Of a DNA stretch of 64,000 nt, positions 48,678 to 57,373 are shown one piece after another. Every line of letters starts with the position of its first letter. Position 1 is the stretch's first letter. Below the pieces are notes generated by a model. That model was not told where the DNA came from. It worked only from the letters and a program-made list of their open reading frames with translations, and did not search any database. Both the position numbers and the translations under genes were made by a program. The stretch covers positions 62,001 through 126,000 of the forward strand of contig NZ_JAFCJJ010000002.1 in NCBI RefSeq assembly GCF_018131015.1, read 5' to 3'. The DNA is from Bradyrhizobium diazoefficiens. Lineage in GTDB: Bacteria > Pseudomonadota > Alphaproteobacteria > Rhizobiales > Xanthobacteraceae.

Positions 48678-50207
48678 TCACTTCCTCGCGTAAATATCCT
48701 TGTACGTCTCGCGCAAAACGTTCTTCTGCACCTTGCCCATCGTGTTCCGCGGCAGCTCGTCGACGACGAAGACGCGTTTTGGCATCTTGAATTTGGCCAG
48801 GCGCCCGTCCAGCGCCTTCAGCACCGCTTCCTCGCTGACATCGGCGCCCTTGTTGCAGACCAGCACCGCGGTGACGCCCTCGCCGAAATCGGCGTGCGGC
48901 ACGCCGATCACGGCGGACTCGACCACGCCCGGCATGGCGTCGATCTCGCTCTCGATTTCCTTGGGGTAGACGTTGAAGCCGCCGGAGATGACGAGGTCCT
49001 TGCCGCGGCCGAGAATGTGGACGTAGCCCTTGTCGTCGATCTTGCCGAGGTCGCCGGTGATGAAGAAGCCGTCGGGCCGGAATTCGGACCTGGTCTTCTC
49101 CGGCATGCGCCAGTAGCCCTTGAACACGTTCGGGCCTTTGACCTCGATCATGCCGATCTCTTCGCGCGGCAGTTCCTTGCCGGTCTCGGGCTCGGTCACG
49201 CGTACGGAAACGCCGGGGAGGGGAAAGCCGACCGCTCCGGGCACGCGCTCGCCGTCATAGGGGTTCGACGTGTTCATGTTGGTCTCGGTCATGCCGTAGC
49301 GCTCGAGCACGGCATGGCCGGTGCGCGCCGACCATTCGCGGTGGGTCTCGGCCAGCAGCGGCGCCGAGCCCGAGATGAACAGGCGCATGTGCTTCGTGGT
49401 GTCGCGCGACAGCGCCGGATTTTGCAGGAGGCGCGTGTAGAACGTCGGCACGCCCATCAGCACGGTGGCCCGCGCCATCAGCTTGATGATGAGGTCCGGG
49501 TCGAGCTTCGGCAGGAAGATCATCGAGGCGCGGGCGAACAGCGTCACGTTGGTCGCCACGAACAGGCCGTGGGTGTGGTAGATCGGCAGCGCGTGGATCA
49601 GCACGTCCTTGTCGGTGAAACGCCAGTAGCCGACCAGCGACAGCGAGTTCGACGCCAGATTGTCGTGCGTCAGCATCGCGCCCTTGGAGCGGCCGGTGGT
49701 GCCCGAGGTGTAGAGGATCGCGGCGAGATCGTCGTTCGCACGGGGCACCGTCGTGAAGTCGCGGCTCGCCTTGTCGGCGGCCTCCGTCAGCGAGCCCTTG
49801 CCGTCCGGCCCGAGCGTCTCGACCTTGGCCTTCACCTTGGCGGCGATCGGCGCGAGCCCTTCCGCCTTCGAGGGGTCGCAGACCACCAGCGACGGCTCGG
49901 CATCGCCGATGAAGTAGTCGAGCTCGTTCAACGTATAGGCGGTGTTGAGCGGCAGATAGACCGCACCGGCCCGCACGGTGGCGAGGTACAGCACGATGTT
50001 GGCGACGGATTTCTCTACCTGCACCGCAACACGGTCACCCGGCTTGACGCCGCGCGCGACCAGCACGTTCGCCATCTGCCCGGCCCGTGCGATCAGGTCG
50101 CCATAGCTGATATGGGCGCCGTCCTGCGTCTCGATCGCGAGGCGTTCGGGATCGTCGAGGCCGTCGAACAGGCGGGAAAACAGGTTGGCGTTGGCTGCTT
50201 GGTTCAT
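48678..50207 (-). CDS. matB: malonyl-CoA synthetase (MatB-like)
   Basis: 509 residues from the ATG at 50207. It is an acyl-adenylate-forming ligase: AMP-binding motif ILYTSGTTGRSKGAMLTH, RYGMTETNMNTSNPYDG, and the catalytic C-terminal Lys in RNTMGKVQKNVLR. LERYGMTET and the length match MatB malonyl-CoA ligases of rhizobia. It would activate malonate with ATP and CoA. matA and matC are not adjacent, so malonate import and decarboxylation would be elsewhere. It is divergent from the SDR at 50303. Confidence 0.85.
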   Translation of the reverse strand: MNQAANANLFSRLFDGLDDPERLAIETQDGAHISYGDLIARAGQMANVLVARGVKPGDRVAVQVEKSVANIVLYLATVRAGAVYLPLNTAYTLNELDYFIGDAEPSLVVCDPSKAEGLAPIAAKVKAKVETLGPDGKGSLTEAADKASRDFTTVPRANDDLAAILYTSGTTGRSKGAMLTHDNLASNSLSLVGYWRFTDKDVLIHALPIYHTHGLFVATNVTLFARASMIFLPKLDPDLIIKLMARATVLMGVPTFYTRLLQNPALSRDTTKHMRLFISGSAPLLAETHREWSARTGHAVLERYGMTETNMNTSNPYDGERVPGAVGFPLPGVSVRVTEPETGKELPREEIGMIEVKGPNVFKGYWRMPEKTRSEFRPDGFFITGDLGKIDDKGYVHILGRGKDLVISGGFNVYPKEIESEIDAMPGVVESAVIGVPHADFGEGVTAVLVCNKGADVSEEAVLKALDGRLAKFKMPKRVFVVDELPRNTMGKVQKNVLRETYKDIYARK

Positions 50208-50302
50208 GCAAGATTTCCTCGACCGCAAGTCGAACAAGGCCGGTCAAAACCGAGGGCTGGATTAGCAAAAACCGCCCGGGCGAAGCAACGGAGACAGTTT
50301 GC

Positions 50303-51064
50303 ATGACCAAGAACGGGAAACGCGTGGCCTGGGTCACCGGCGGAGGCAGCGGGATCGGGGAGGCCGGCGCCGAGGCGCTGGCCGCCGACGGCTGGATCGT
50401 CGTGGTCTCGGGGCGGCGCAAGGACGCCCTGGAGACCGTGGTTGCCAGGATCACCAAGGCGGGCGGGACGGCCGAGGCCATCGCGCTGGACGTGTCGAAC
50501 GCCGCGCAGGCCCAGGCGGCGGCCGATCAGATCGTCGCGAAGCACGGCCGCATCGACCTGCTCGTGAACAATGCCGGCATCAACGTCCCGAAGCGGAGCT
50601 GGAAGGACATGGAACTGGAGGGCTGGGACAAGCTGGTCCAGGTCAACCTCAGCGGCGTGCTCTACTGCATGCGCGCGGTGCTGCCGACGATGCGCAAGCA
50701 GCAGGACGGCTCGATCATCAACGTCTCGTCCTGGGCCGGCCGTCACGTCTCGAAGATGCCGGGGCCGGCCTACACCACGACCAAGCATGCGGTGCTGGCG
50801 CTGACCCATTCCTTCAACATGGACGAATGCGTCAACGGCTTGCGCGCCTGCTGCCTGATGCCGGGCGAGGTCGCGACCCCGATCCTGAAGCTGCGCCCGG
50901 TGGTGCCGAGCGAGGAGGAGCAGGCGAAGATGCTGCAGGCCGAGGATTTGGGCCGCACCATCGCCTTCATCGCCTCGATGCCGCCGCGCGTCTGCATCAA
51001 CGAGGTGCTGATCAGCCCGACCCACAATCGCGGCTTCATCCAGACGCCGCAGAGCAGGGATTGA
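50303..51064 (+). CDS. SDR-family oxidoreductase
   Basis: 253 residues. The cofactor motif TGGGSGIGEAGA is followed by NNAGIN, the Ser in INVSSWAGRH and the catalytic YTTTK (Tyr and Lys). All classical SDR residues are present. The substrate is unknown. It has GGAGA upstream and is divergent from matB; a family C repeat begins 3 nt after its stop. Confidence 0.88.
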   Translation: MTKNGKRVAWVTGGGSGIGEAGAEALAADGWIVVVSGRRKDALETVVARITKAGGTAEAIALDVSNAAQAQAAADQIVAKHGRIDLLVNNAGINVPKRSWKDMELEGWDKLVQVNLSGVLYCMRAVLPTMRKQQDGSIINVSSWAGRHVSKMPGPAYTTTKHAVLALTHSFNMDECVNGLRACCLMPGEVATPILKLRPVVPSEEEQAKMLQAEDLGRTIAFIASMPPRVCINEVLISPTHNRGFIQTPQSRD

Positions 51065-51067
51065 GCC

Positions 51068-51235
51068 GTCGTCCTGGACAAGCGTAGCGAAGCGGAGCGC
51101 AGATCCAGGACCCCCGCGCGAGCGCTTGCGCTCGTCGCAATACCCCAGGGAGTAGTTTGACGAAGACAATTGGTTGCCAGTGTCGCGCCACAACTTCTCC
51201 CTGGGGTTATAGGTCCTGGCTTTCGCCAGGACGAC
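51068..51235. repeat. palindromic intergenic repeat, family C, copy 1
   Basis: 168 bp. It starts GTCGTCCTGGACAAGCGTAG and ends CTTTCGCCAGGACGAC. Shared inner parts are GAAGCGGAGCGCAGATCCAG, CCCCAGGG and its return CCCTGGGG, and GGTCCTGGCTTTCGCC. Copy 2 is at 53622-53762. Copy 1 is longer because of a GC-rich insertion after the first third. It occupies most of the gap between the SDR and the fasciclin gene. Confidence 0.88.
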
Positions 51236-51449
51236 AGTGGTGTGTGTCGCGCTCTCGTGCCTCACACGGACACGCCGCCCCATAGTTTCACGCATCACAA
51301 AGAATTTTTCCCCGAAACCGTCCCGCAAAACCTCCCGTAGTTCGGGCCAACGACGGCGCTGCTTCCCAACCATAGACGGTCGCAGCCGCCGTTGTTGCCC
51401 AGCTCAAGCGCCGGCCGCTGCCGGTCACAATCCAATCGGGAGACTCTCC

Positions 51450-52004
51450 ATGTCGAAGCGCATTGCCTATCTCGCCGCCGCTGCCTTCAGCGCGCTGGCC
51501 ATCACCGCAACAATCGTCGCGCCGGTCCGCGCCGAGGAGAAGACCGTCATGGTCGGCGGCGCCGCGATGTTCCCCTCCAAGAACATCATCCAGAACGCGG
51601 TCAACTCCAAGGATCACACCACGCTGGTCGCGGCCGTGAAGGCGGCCGGCCTGGTCGGGACGCTCGAAGGCAAGGGCCCGTTCACGGTGTTCGCGCCGAC
51701 CAACGCCGCCTTCGGCAAGCTGCCGGCCGGCACCGTCGACAGCCTGGTCAAGCCCGAGAACAAGGCGACCCTGACCAAGATCCTCACCTACCACGTCGTG
51801 CCCGGCAAGCTCGAAGCCTCCGACCTCACCGAGGGCAAGAAGCTCAAGACCGCCGAAGGCGAGGAACTCACCGTGAAGAAGATGGACGGCAAGACCTGGA
51901 TCGTCGATGCCAAGGGCGGCACCTCGATGGTCACGATCTCCAACGTCAACCAGTCGAACGGCGTCATCCATGTGGTCGACACCGTGCTGATGCCGGCGAC
52001 CTAA
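51450..52004 (+). CDS. fasciclin (FAS1) domain protein
   Basis: 184 residues from the ATG at 51450; the frame is open upstream but not protein-like. It has a signal peptide (LAAAAFSALAITATIVAPVRA) and one FAS1 domain: DHTTLVAAVKAAGLVGTLEG, FTVFAPTNAAFGKLP and TYHVVPGKLEASDL, ending NGVIHVVDTVLMP. FAS1 proteins are secreted or periplasmic adhesion-like proteins; in rhizobia one relative has been linked to symbiosis. It is likely monocistronic. Confidence 0.92.
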   Translation: MSKRIAYLAAAAFSALAITATIVAPVRAEEKTVMVGGAAMFPSKNIIQNAVNSKDHTTLVAAVKAAGLVGTLEGKGPFTVFAPTNAAFGKLPAGTVDSLVKPENKATLTKILTYHVVPGKLEASDLTEGKKLKTAEGEELTVKKMDGKTWIVDAKGGTSMVTISNVNQSNGVIHVVDTVLMPAT

Positions 52005-52190
52005 CACCGCCCGGCCCGGTTCCATCCCCCATCCGGATGCGACGAAACAGCGAGCCGGGGGTCACCCGGCTCGCCTGGTTGTGACCACGATAGCCTGACG
52101 GCATCGTTTCAATGCAAAACGGAGCGTAACGAAAGCGGCAGTTTCGGCGTATATAATTGCCGATACACGAGCCTCAGGACGGAAACCACC

Positions 52191-52820
52191 ATGTCGAGCA
52201 TCACTGTCGCCGATGAGCAGGTCAGGGCCACCCCGGCCAAAGTGATCCAGCCGGCCTGGGTCCGGGTCATGCACTGGATCAACGCGTTTGCCATGATCCT
52301 GATGATCCTGTCGGGCTGGCAGATCTACAACGCCTCGCCGCTGTTCGGCTTCAGCTTTCCGCGCGACTATACGCTCGGAGGCTGGCTCGGCGGCGGCCTG
52401 CTCTGGCACTTTGCCGCGATGTGGCTGTTGATGATCAACGGCCTTGCCTATCTCGTCACCGGTTTCGCCACCGGGCGTTTTCGCAAGAAGCTGCTGCCGA
52501 TCACGCCGTCCGGCGTGCTCCACGACGTCAGGGCGGCGCTGACCTTCAAGCTCGGTCATGACGACCTCACCGTCTACAACTACGTGCAGCGCCTGCTCTA
52601 TGCCGGCATCATCGTGGTCGGCGTGCTGATCGTGCTGTCCGGGCTGTCGATGTGGAAGCCGGTGCAGCTCTATTATCTGGTGATGCTGTTCGGTGATTAT
52701 CCGACCGCGCGCTATGTCCACTTCATCTGCATGGCCGCGATCTGCGCCTTCCTCGTCATCCACATCCTGCTCGCGCTGCTGGTGCCAAAGAGCCTGCGCG
52801 CAATGATCATCGGTCGCTAA
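52191..52820 (+). CDS. cytochrome b/b6-type membrane subunit (cytochrome b561-like)
   Basis: 209 residues with four helices and conserved histidines for two b-type hemes: VMHWINAFAMILMILSGWQIY, LLWHFAAMWLLMINGLAYLV, LLYAGIIVVGVLIVLSG and VHFICMAAICAFLVIHILLALL. It passes electrons between the membrane and a partner. It is 12 nt upstream of the molybdopterin oxidoreductase, with which it forms a YedYZ/MsrPQ-like arrangement, although the membrane protein is b561-like rather than YedZ. Confidence 0.88.
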   Translation: MSSITVADEQVRATPAKVIQPAWVRVMHWINAFAMILMILSGWQIYNASPLFGFSFPRDYTLGGWLGGGLLWHFAAMWLLMINGLAYLVTGFATGRFRKKLLPITPSGVLHDVRAALTFKLGHDDLTVYNYVQRLLYAGIIVVGVLIVLSGLSMWKPVQLYYLVMLFGDYPTARYVHFICMAAICAFLVIHILLALLVPKSLRAMIIGR

Positions 52821-52832
52821 GGGAGCATAGAA

Positions 52833-53615
52833 ATGGCCAAGCGTTCATTCCTGATCCCCGGCGTCGACAAGCGGCTCCTGATCAAGGACTCCATCAAGAC
52901 GATGCCGGATTTCACCCGCCGCCGCTTCATCGCGGGCGGCGCCAGCCTCGGCGCGCTGACGCTGCTCACCGGCTGCGACGTGATCGACTCGTCCTCCGCC
53001 GAGGACATGCTGAAGCAGGTCTCGAAGTTTAACGACGCGGTGCAGGCCTTCATCTTCAATCCCGACGCGCTGGCGCCGACCTTTCCGGAGAGCGCGATCA
53101 CAAAACCGTTCCCGTTCAACGCCTATTACGATCTCGACGACGCGCCCGAGGTCAATGGCGACGACTGGAAGCTCGAGGTGCGCGGCCTCGTCGACAACAA
53201 GAAGTCGTGGACGCTTCCCGAGCTCTACAAGCTGCCGCAGGTCACGCAGATCACGCGCCACATCTGCGTCGAGGGCTGGAGCGCGATCGGAAGCTGGACC
53301 GGCACGCCCTTGCGCGACTTCCTCAAGCTGATCGGCGCCGACATGCGTGCGAAGTATGTCTGGTTCCAGTGCGCCGACAAGGACGGCTACAACTCGCCGC
53401 TCGACATGCGCAGCGCCCTGCATCCGCAGACGCAGATGACGTTCAAATATGCGAGCGAGATCCTGCCGCGCGCCTACGGCTTCCCGATGAAGATCCGGGT
53501 GCCGACCAAGCTCGGCTTCAAGAACCCGAAATACGTGGTCTCGATGGAAGTCACCAACGACTACAAGGGCGGCTACTGGGAAGACCAGGGCTACAATTCG
53601 TTCAGCGGGAGCTAG
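52833..53615 (+). CDS. molybdopterin-dependent oxidoreductase, sulfite oxidase-like, Tat lipoprotein
   Basis: 260 residues. The N-terminus has [21 protein letters not shown]: a Tat motif followed by a lipobox with Cys near residue 48, after an unusually long 28-residue leader. The catalytic domain has the Mo-coordinating Cys in [17 protein letters not shown], and [17 protein letters not shown]. It belongs to the YedY/MsrP side of the sulfite oxidase family. It probably reduces or oxidises an S- or N-oxide in the periplasm, with electrons from the cytochrome b encoded 12 nt upstream. Confidence 0.88.
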   Translation: MAKRSFLIPGVDKRLLIKDSIKTMPDFTRRRFIAGGASLGALTLLTGCDVIDSSSAEDMLKQVSKFNDAVQAFIFNPDALAPTFPESAITKPFPFNAYYDLDDAPEVNGDDWKLEVRGLVDNKKSWTLPELYKLPQVTQITRHICVEGWSAIGSWTGTPLRDFLKLIGADMRAKYVWFQCADKDGYNSPLDMRSALHPQTQMTFKYASEILPRAYGFPMKIRVPTKLGFKNPKYVVSMEVTNDYKGGYWEDQGYNSFSGS

Positions 53616-53621
53616 CCCCTT

Positions 53622-53762
53622 GTCGTCCTGGACAAGCGCAGCGAAGCGGAGCGCAGATCCAGGACCCATTACCCCAAGGTCAGATTTGGCGAAGATTGGC
53701 AACCACGAGCCTTCGCCACACCCCTCCCTGGGGTAATGGGTCCTGGCTTTCGCCAGGACGAC
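53622..53762. repeat. palindromic intergenic repeat, family C, copy 2
   Basis: 141 bp with the same ends as copy 1 at 51068-51235: GTCGTCCTGGACAAGCGCAG left and CTTTCGCCAGGACGAC right. An inner inverted pair ACCCATTACCCCA and TGGGGTAATGGGT gives a second, nested hairpin. It lies between two convergent genes. Confidence 0.88.
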
Positions 53763-53767
53763 AGAGG

Positions 53768-54955
53768 TTATCGTGGCCCCACCTTCCGCTGGCACAGCGC
53801 TGCAACTGCTCCCAGCGCCAGCAGCGCCGCCGAGACGTTCAGCGCGTAACTCAAACTCCCCAGCGCATCGGTGATCGCCCCGACCACGATCGGCCCCAGC
53901 GTCTGGCCGACGCCGAACGAGATCGTCATCGCGGCGATCGCGGTCGGCCATACCTCAGGTGGGTAGTTGAAGCGGACGAAGGCGGTGGTCGAGCCGACCA
54001 CGGCGAAGAAGGCGACGCCGAACACGATCGCGGAAACCGCAAGCCAGGCCGGCGAATGCCCGAGCATCGGCAGGGCCGCCCCGAGCGCGTTGGTGCCGAG
54101 GATGATCGCGGTGGCGAGACCGCCGCGGTCGAGCGCCAGCACGCCGCGCCAGGCCCACGGCGTCACGAACGCACTGAGTCCGATCAGGCCCCAGAATGCC
54201 GCCTGCGCCGCGGCGCCGCCGCCGCCATCGCGCACATAGGCGATCATGAAGGTCATGTAGGCGATGTAGCCGGCGCCGAACAGGAAGTAGCCGGCGAGAT
54301 AGATCAGCACGGGGCCGATCGCGAAGGCGGCGCGGCCGCCTTCGGAGAAGCGTGTTCCGCTCTCGATGCGGATCAGAAACAGCGGGACCGTCATCGCCAC
54401 CGACAGCAGCGTGAGCGCCCACCAGACGATCCACCACGAGCCCGGCCCGAAATATTGCAGCGTGAACGGGGCGATCAGTCCGGAGGCGAGAATGCCGACG
54501 CCGGGCCCGGCATAGAACAGGCTGAGCAGGAAATTGGCCCGGGCCGGATGCGCCTGCGCGATGTTTGCTGCCAGCGCGCCGCCGGCGACGAAGCCGGCCG
54601 CGGCGCCCAGGCCCAGCACGAGGCGGGCGAGGCTCAGCGCGAGGAAATTGCCTGTCAGCGCGCAGGTGGCGAGCGCGGCGACGCAGGCCAGGGTTCCGCC
54701 GCGGATCGCAGCCGCCCAGCCGACGCGCTGGATCAGCCGGGATGCCGCAAGCGCGCCCGCGAGGTAGCCGACGGCGTTGATGGTGTTCATGAAACCGGCC
54801 GCCGAGTAGGACCAGCCGAGGGTCTCCCGCATGTCCGGCAGCACCAGCGCATAGGCAAAGCGGCCGATCCCGAGCCCGACCGTCGCCGCCAGCGACAGGG
54901 TCAGGATCAGCCGCGCGGGGTGCGCGTTGGGCGGGGGGCGGTCAGGGGCGTGCAA
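53768..54955 (-). CDS. MFS transporter, YbfB/YjiJ type
   Basis: 395 residues from TTG at 54955, chosen for its GGAG 7 nt upstream. Twelve hydrophobic helices are visible. It begins [27 protein letters not shown], where [12 protein letters not shown] is the YbfB/YjiJ family hallmark at helix 1, followed by [19 protein letters not shown]. The substrate is unknown in this group. It is convergent with the molybdopterin oxidoreductase and divergent from leuB (132 nt between starts). Confidence 0.88.
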   Translation of the reverse strand: MHAPDRPPPNAHPARLILTLSLAATVGLGIGRFAYALVLPDMRETLGWSYSAAGFMNTINAVGYLAGALAASRLIQRVGWAAAIRGGTLACVAALATCALTGNFLALSLARLVLGLGAAAGFVAGGALAANIAQAHPARANFLLSLFYAGPGVGILASGLIAPFTLQYFGPGSWWIVWWALTLLSVAMTVPLFLIRIESGTRFSEGGRAAFAIGPVLIYLAGYFLFGAGYIAYMTFMIAYVRDGGGGAAAQAAFWGLIGLSAFVTPWAWRGVLALDRGGLATAIILGTNALGAALPMLGHSPAWLAVSAIVFGVAFFAVVGSTTAFVRFNYPPEVWPTAIAAMTISFGVGQTLGPIVVGAITDALGSLSYALNVSAALLALGAVAALCQRKVGPR

Positions 54956-55087
54956 GCGGGACTCCGGCGTACCGCAATGTGGCAGGCCCCGCCGGCCTTG
55001 CACAGCCGCACGGCGGCAATGGTGTCTTGCCAAGCGCGCAACGCCGCTCTAGCACTCCGGCCGAAATCGATCTCAGAGGAAACGACC

Positions 55088-56200
55088 ATGGCGACCCACA
55101 AACTGCTGCTGCTTCCCGGCGACGGTATCGGCCCCGAGGTGATGGGCGAGGTGAAGCGGCTGATCGACTGGCTCAATTCGGCCGGGATCGCCAGGTTCGA
55201 GACCGACACCGGCCTCGTCGGCGGCGCCGCCTTTGACGCCCACAAGGTGTCGATCTCGGAAGCCGACATGGCCAAGGCGAAGGATGCCGACGCCATCATC
55301 TTCGGCGCGGTCGGCGGCCCGAAGTGGGACGCGGTGCCCTACGAGGTGCGTCCCGAAGCGGGCCTGCTGCGTCTGCGCAAGGATCTCGGCCTGTTCGCCA
55401 ACCTCCGCCCCGCCGTCTGCTATCCGGCGCTGGCGGACGCCTCCAGCCTGAAGCGCGAGGCGATCGAGGGCCTCGACATCGTCATCGTGCGCGAGCTCAC
55501 CGGTGGCGTCTATTTCGGCGAGCCCAAGACCATCACCGATCTCGGCAACGGCCAGAAGCGCGCCATCGATACCCAGGTCTACGACACCTATGAGATCGAG
55601 CGCATCGGCCGCGTCGCCTTCGACCTTGCCAGGAAGCGCAAGAACAAGGTGACCTCGATGGAGAAGCGCAACGTCATGAAGTCGGGCGTGCTCTGGAACG
55701 AGGTCATGACGCAGGTTCACAAGCGCGAATATCCCGACGTCACGCTCGAGCACCAGCTCGCCGATTCCGGTGGCATGATGCTGGTGAAGTGGCCGAAGCA
55801 GTTCGACGTCATCGTCACCGACAATCTGTTCGGCGACATGCTGTCCGACATCGCGGCGATGCTGACCGGCTCGCTCGGCATGCTGCCCTCCGCCTCGCTC
55901 GGCGAGGTCGACGCCAAGACCCAGAAGCGCAGGGCGCTGTACGAGCCCGTGCACGGCTCGGCGCCTGATATCGCAGGCCAAGGCCTCGCCAATCCGATCG
56001 CGATGATCTCGTCCTTCGGCATGGCGCTGCGCTACTCCTTCGACATGGGCGCGCTCGCCGACAAGGTCGATGCTGCGATCGCCGCGGTGCTCGCCAGCGG
56101 CCTGCGCACCGCCGACATCAAGTCGGAAGGCACGACCGCCGCCTCGACCACGCAGATGGGCGAAGCGATCCTGAAGGAACTGCAGAAGCTGCACGCGTAA
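55088..56200 (+). CDS. leuB: 3-isopropylmalate dehydrogenase
   Basis: 370 residues. It carries out the NAD-dependent oxidative decarboxylation step of leucine synthesis in the cytosol. The pattern is [16 protein letters not shown] at the start, [34 protein letters not shown] and the C-terminal [18 protein letters not shown]. The ATG at 55088 has GAGGAAACG upstream. The frame remains open for 1.9 kb upstream, but that is an antisense artefact over the MFS gene. A strong terminator follows. Confidence 0.97.
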   Translation: MATHKLLLLPGDGIGPEVMGEVKRLIDWLNSAGIARFETDTGLVGGAAFDAHKVSISEADMAKAKDADAIIFGAVGGPKWDAVPYEVRPEAGLLRLRKDLGLFANLRPAVCYPALADASSLKREAIEGLDIVIVRELTGGVYFGEPKTITDLGNGQKRAIDTQVYDTYEIERIGRVAFDLARKRKNKVTSMEKRNVMKSGVLWNEVMTQVHKREYPDVTLEHQLADSGGMMLVKWPKQFDVIVTDNLFGDMLSDIAAMLTGSLGMLPSASLGEVDAKTQKRRALYEPVHGSAPDIAGQGLANPIAMISSFGMALRYSFDMGALADKVDAAIAAVLASGLRTADIKSEGTTAASTTQMGEAILKELQKLHA

Positions 56201-56221
56201 GCGACGACATTCTCACCAAAC

Positions 56222-56252
56222 AAAAACGGCCGGGCGCGAGCCCGGCCGTTTT
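56222..56252. terminator. bidirectional Rho-independent terminator between leuB and the 56272 gene
   Basis: A perfect stem CGGCCGGGC/GCCCGGCCG closes a GCGA loop, flanked by AAAAA before and TTTT after. It is 21 nt after the leuB stop and 19 nt before the stop of the minus-strand gene. With a U-tract on both strands it can end both transcripts. Confidence 0.9.
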
Positions 56253-56271
56253 GATTCGCGATCCGTCCGCT

Positions 56272-56676
56272 TCAGTAGAGCGGGAAGTTCTGCGGATAGC
56301 CGCCGAGATCGGCCGGCGTCGAGAGCGGCTGGCGATCGATCGGACGGTTGAGGTTTTCGCGGGCGAAGGTGGGATAGCCCACGGCCGGCGGGAAGGCGTA
56401 GTCGGTGAACTTGCGGTCGCCCGGATTCACCTCGGTGCCGCCGTCGAGCCAGGAGCGCTTGCTCACATAGATGCGGGTGCGGCCCTGCTGATAGACCGCG
56501 TTGGGACCGCTCGGGCCGTAATAGGGCCGGCCGCGCTCGTCATAGCGCTTGACCTTGGTATCGGCCGAAGCCGGCGTTGCGAAGGCACCGGCCATCGCGA
56601 CAACGGCGCCCGCCACAAGCCAGGTCGCCACTTTGTTCGCCGCCAATTTGTTTGCCCCAATGAATTTCGAGTTCAT
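56272..56676 (-). CDS. small secreted protein of unknown function
   Basis: 134 residues from the ATG at 56676, which has AAGGGGA upstream. It has a signal peptide (ATWLVAGAVVAMAGAFATPASA) and then ~95 residues rich in Tyr, Pro and Arg (KRYDERGRPYYGPSGPNAVYQQG; SKRSWLDGGTEVNPGDRKFTDYAFP). No named domain is recognised; the short secreted Pro/Tyr-rich type is common in this genus. It should be periplasmic. Confidence 0.7.
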   Translation of the reverse strand: MNSKFIGANKLAANKVATWLVAGAVVAMAGAFATPASADTKVKRYDERGRPYYGPSGPNAVYQQGRTRIYVSKRSWLDGGTEVNPGDRKFTDYAFPPAVGYPTFARENLNRPIDRQPLSTPADLGGYPQNFPLY

Positions 56677-56831
56677 CACGTCCCCTTCAGGCGGCACGCC
56701 GCCAGTCGATTTCGTCCCATACTAGCCCGGCCGGGCCGGCCGCAACTAGGTCTATTGGGTCACACCGGCCCGGAATAATCGTGCGCGCCGGCAAAAGTTG
56801 CATGAATACCAGCCACTTGGGTTGATGTCGG

Positions 56832-57257
56832 TCAAAGCGTCCCGCGCAATTGCAGCTTCGCGGCACCCAGCAGCCAGTCGGGCGAAGCTGCGGGATCGCA
56901 GGAGGGACGATCGGGCTCGGCACGGGCCCGGGACTCCGGGAGCCTGGGTCCGTTGTGCAAGATCACCTGCGAAGGTCGGGTTTGCGTGCAGGGGATCGCT
57001 GCGCGCGGGTTGGAAGCTGCTGTTTTTTCTAACGAATCGAGCTGGCCGAGGGCCAGGTTTTGCGCGGACCCATCCTCGTCGAGATCCGGCAGCCGGTCGA
57101 GCGCCGCAAGGCTAAGAATGGCAAACAGCGCCAGCACCCCCACATAGACCAACAGATGCGCGAGCGTGCCGGCGACCTCGTCGGCGAAGCCTGCGAGCGC
57201 CAGGTGAAGTTGGGTTCTGGTGGGGGGTGTGGCCGTGCTGGCCTCGGGCGACTGCAT
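56832..57257 (-). CDS. possible membrane protein, perhaps a shortened remnant
   Basis: 141 residues. It has one clear TM helix (LAHLLVYVGVLALFAILSLAAL, about 34-55) after a polar N-terminus, then a low-complexity tail ending DWLLGAAKLQLRGTL. The tail resembles the C-terminus of longer hypothetical proteins found near asd in relatives (recalled, not searched). The middle part seems missing, so an internal deletion is possible. It is divergent from asd, leaving 116 nt for the promoters. The coding status is uncertain. Confidence 0.45.
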   Translation of the reverse strand: MQSPEASTATPPTRTQLHLALAGFADEVAGTLAHLLVYVGVLALFAILSLAALDRLPDLDEDGSAQNLALGQLDSLEKTAASNPRAAIPCTQTRPSQVILHNGPRLPESRARAEPDRPSCDPAASPDWLLGAAKLQLRGTL

Positions 57258-57373
57258 CCACGGCCTTCCGGCATGGTCCGGCGTTGTCTTGGGGCCGGTT
57301 CTCGCATAGAAGCGCTGCTCCTCCCGTTTAAGCGTCAGCTTCGGGAACGGGCTTTTTCATCGGAGAGTGAACG

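Noticed and set aside
53207..55087. A very long plus-strand open frame (near 1000 codons) continuing into leuB
   Set aside because: Most of it is antisense to the MFS gene and its sequence is Arg/Asp/Gln-rich without any domain. leuB has its own ATG and ribosome binding site at 55088, so only that part is coding.
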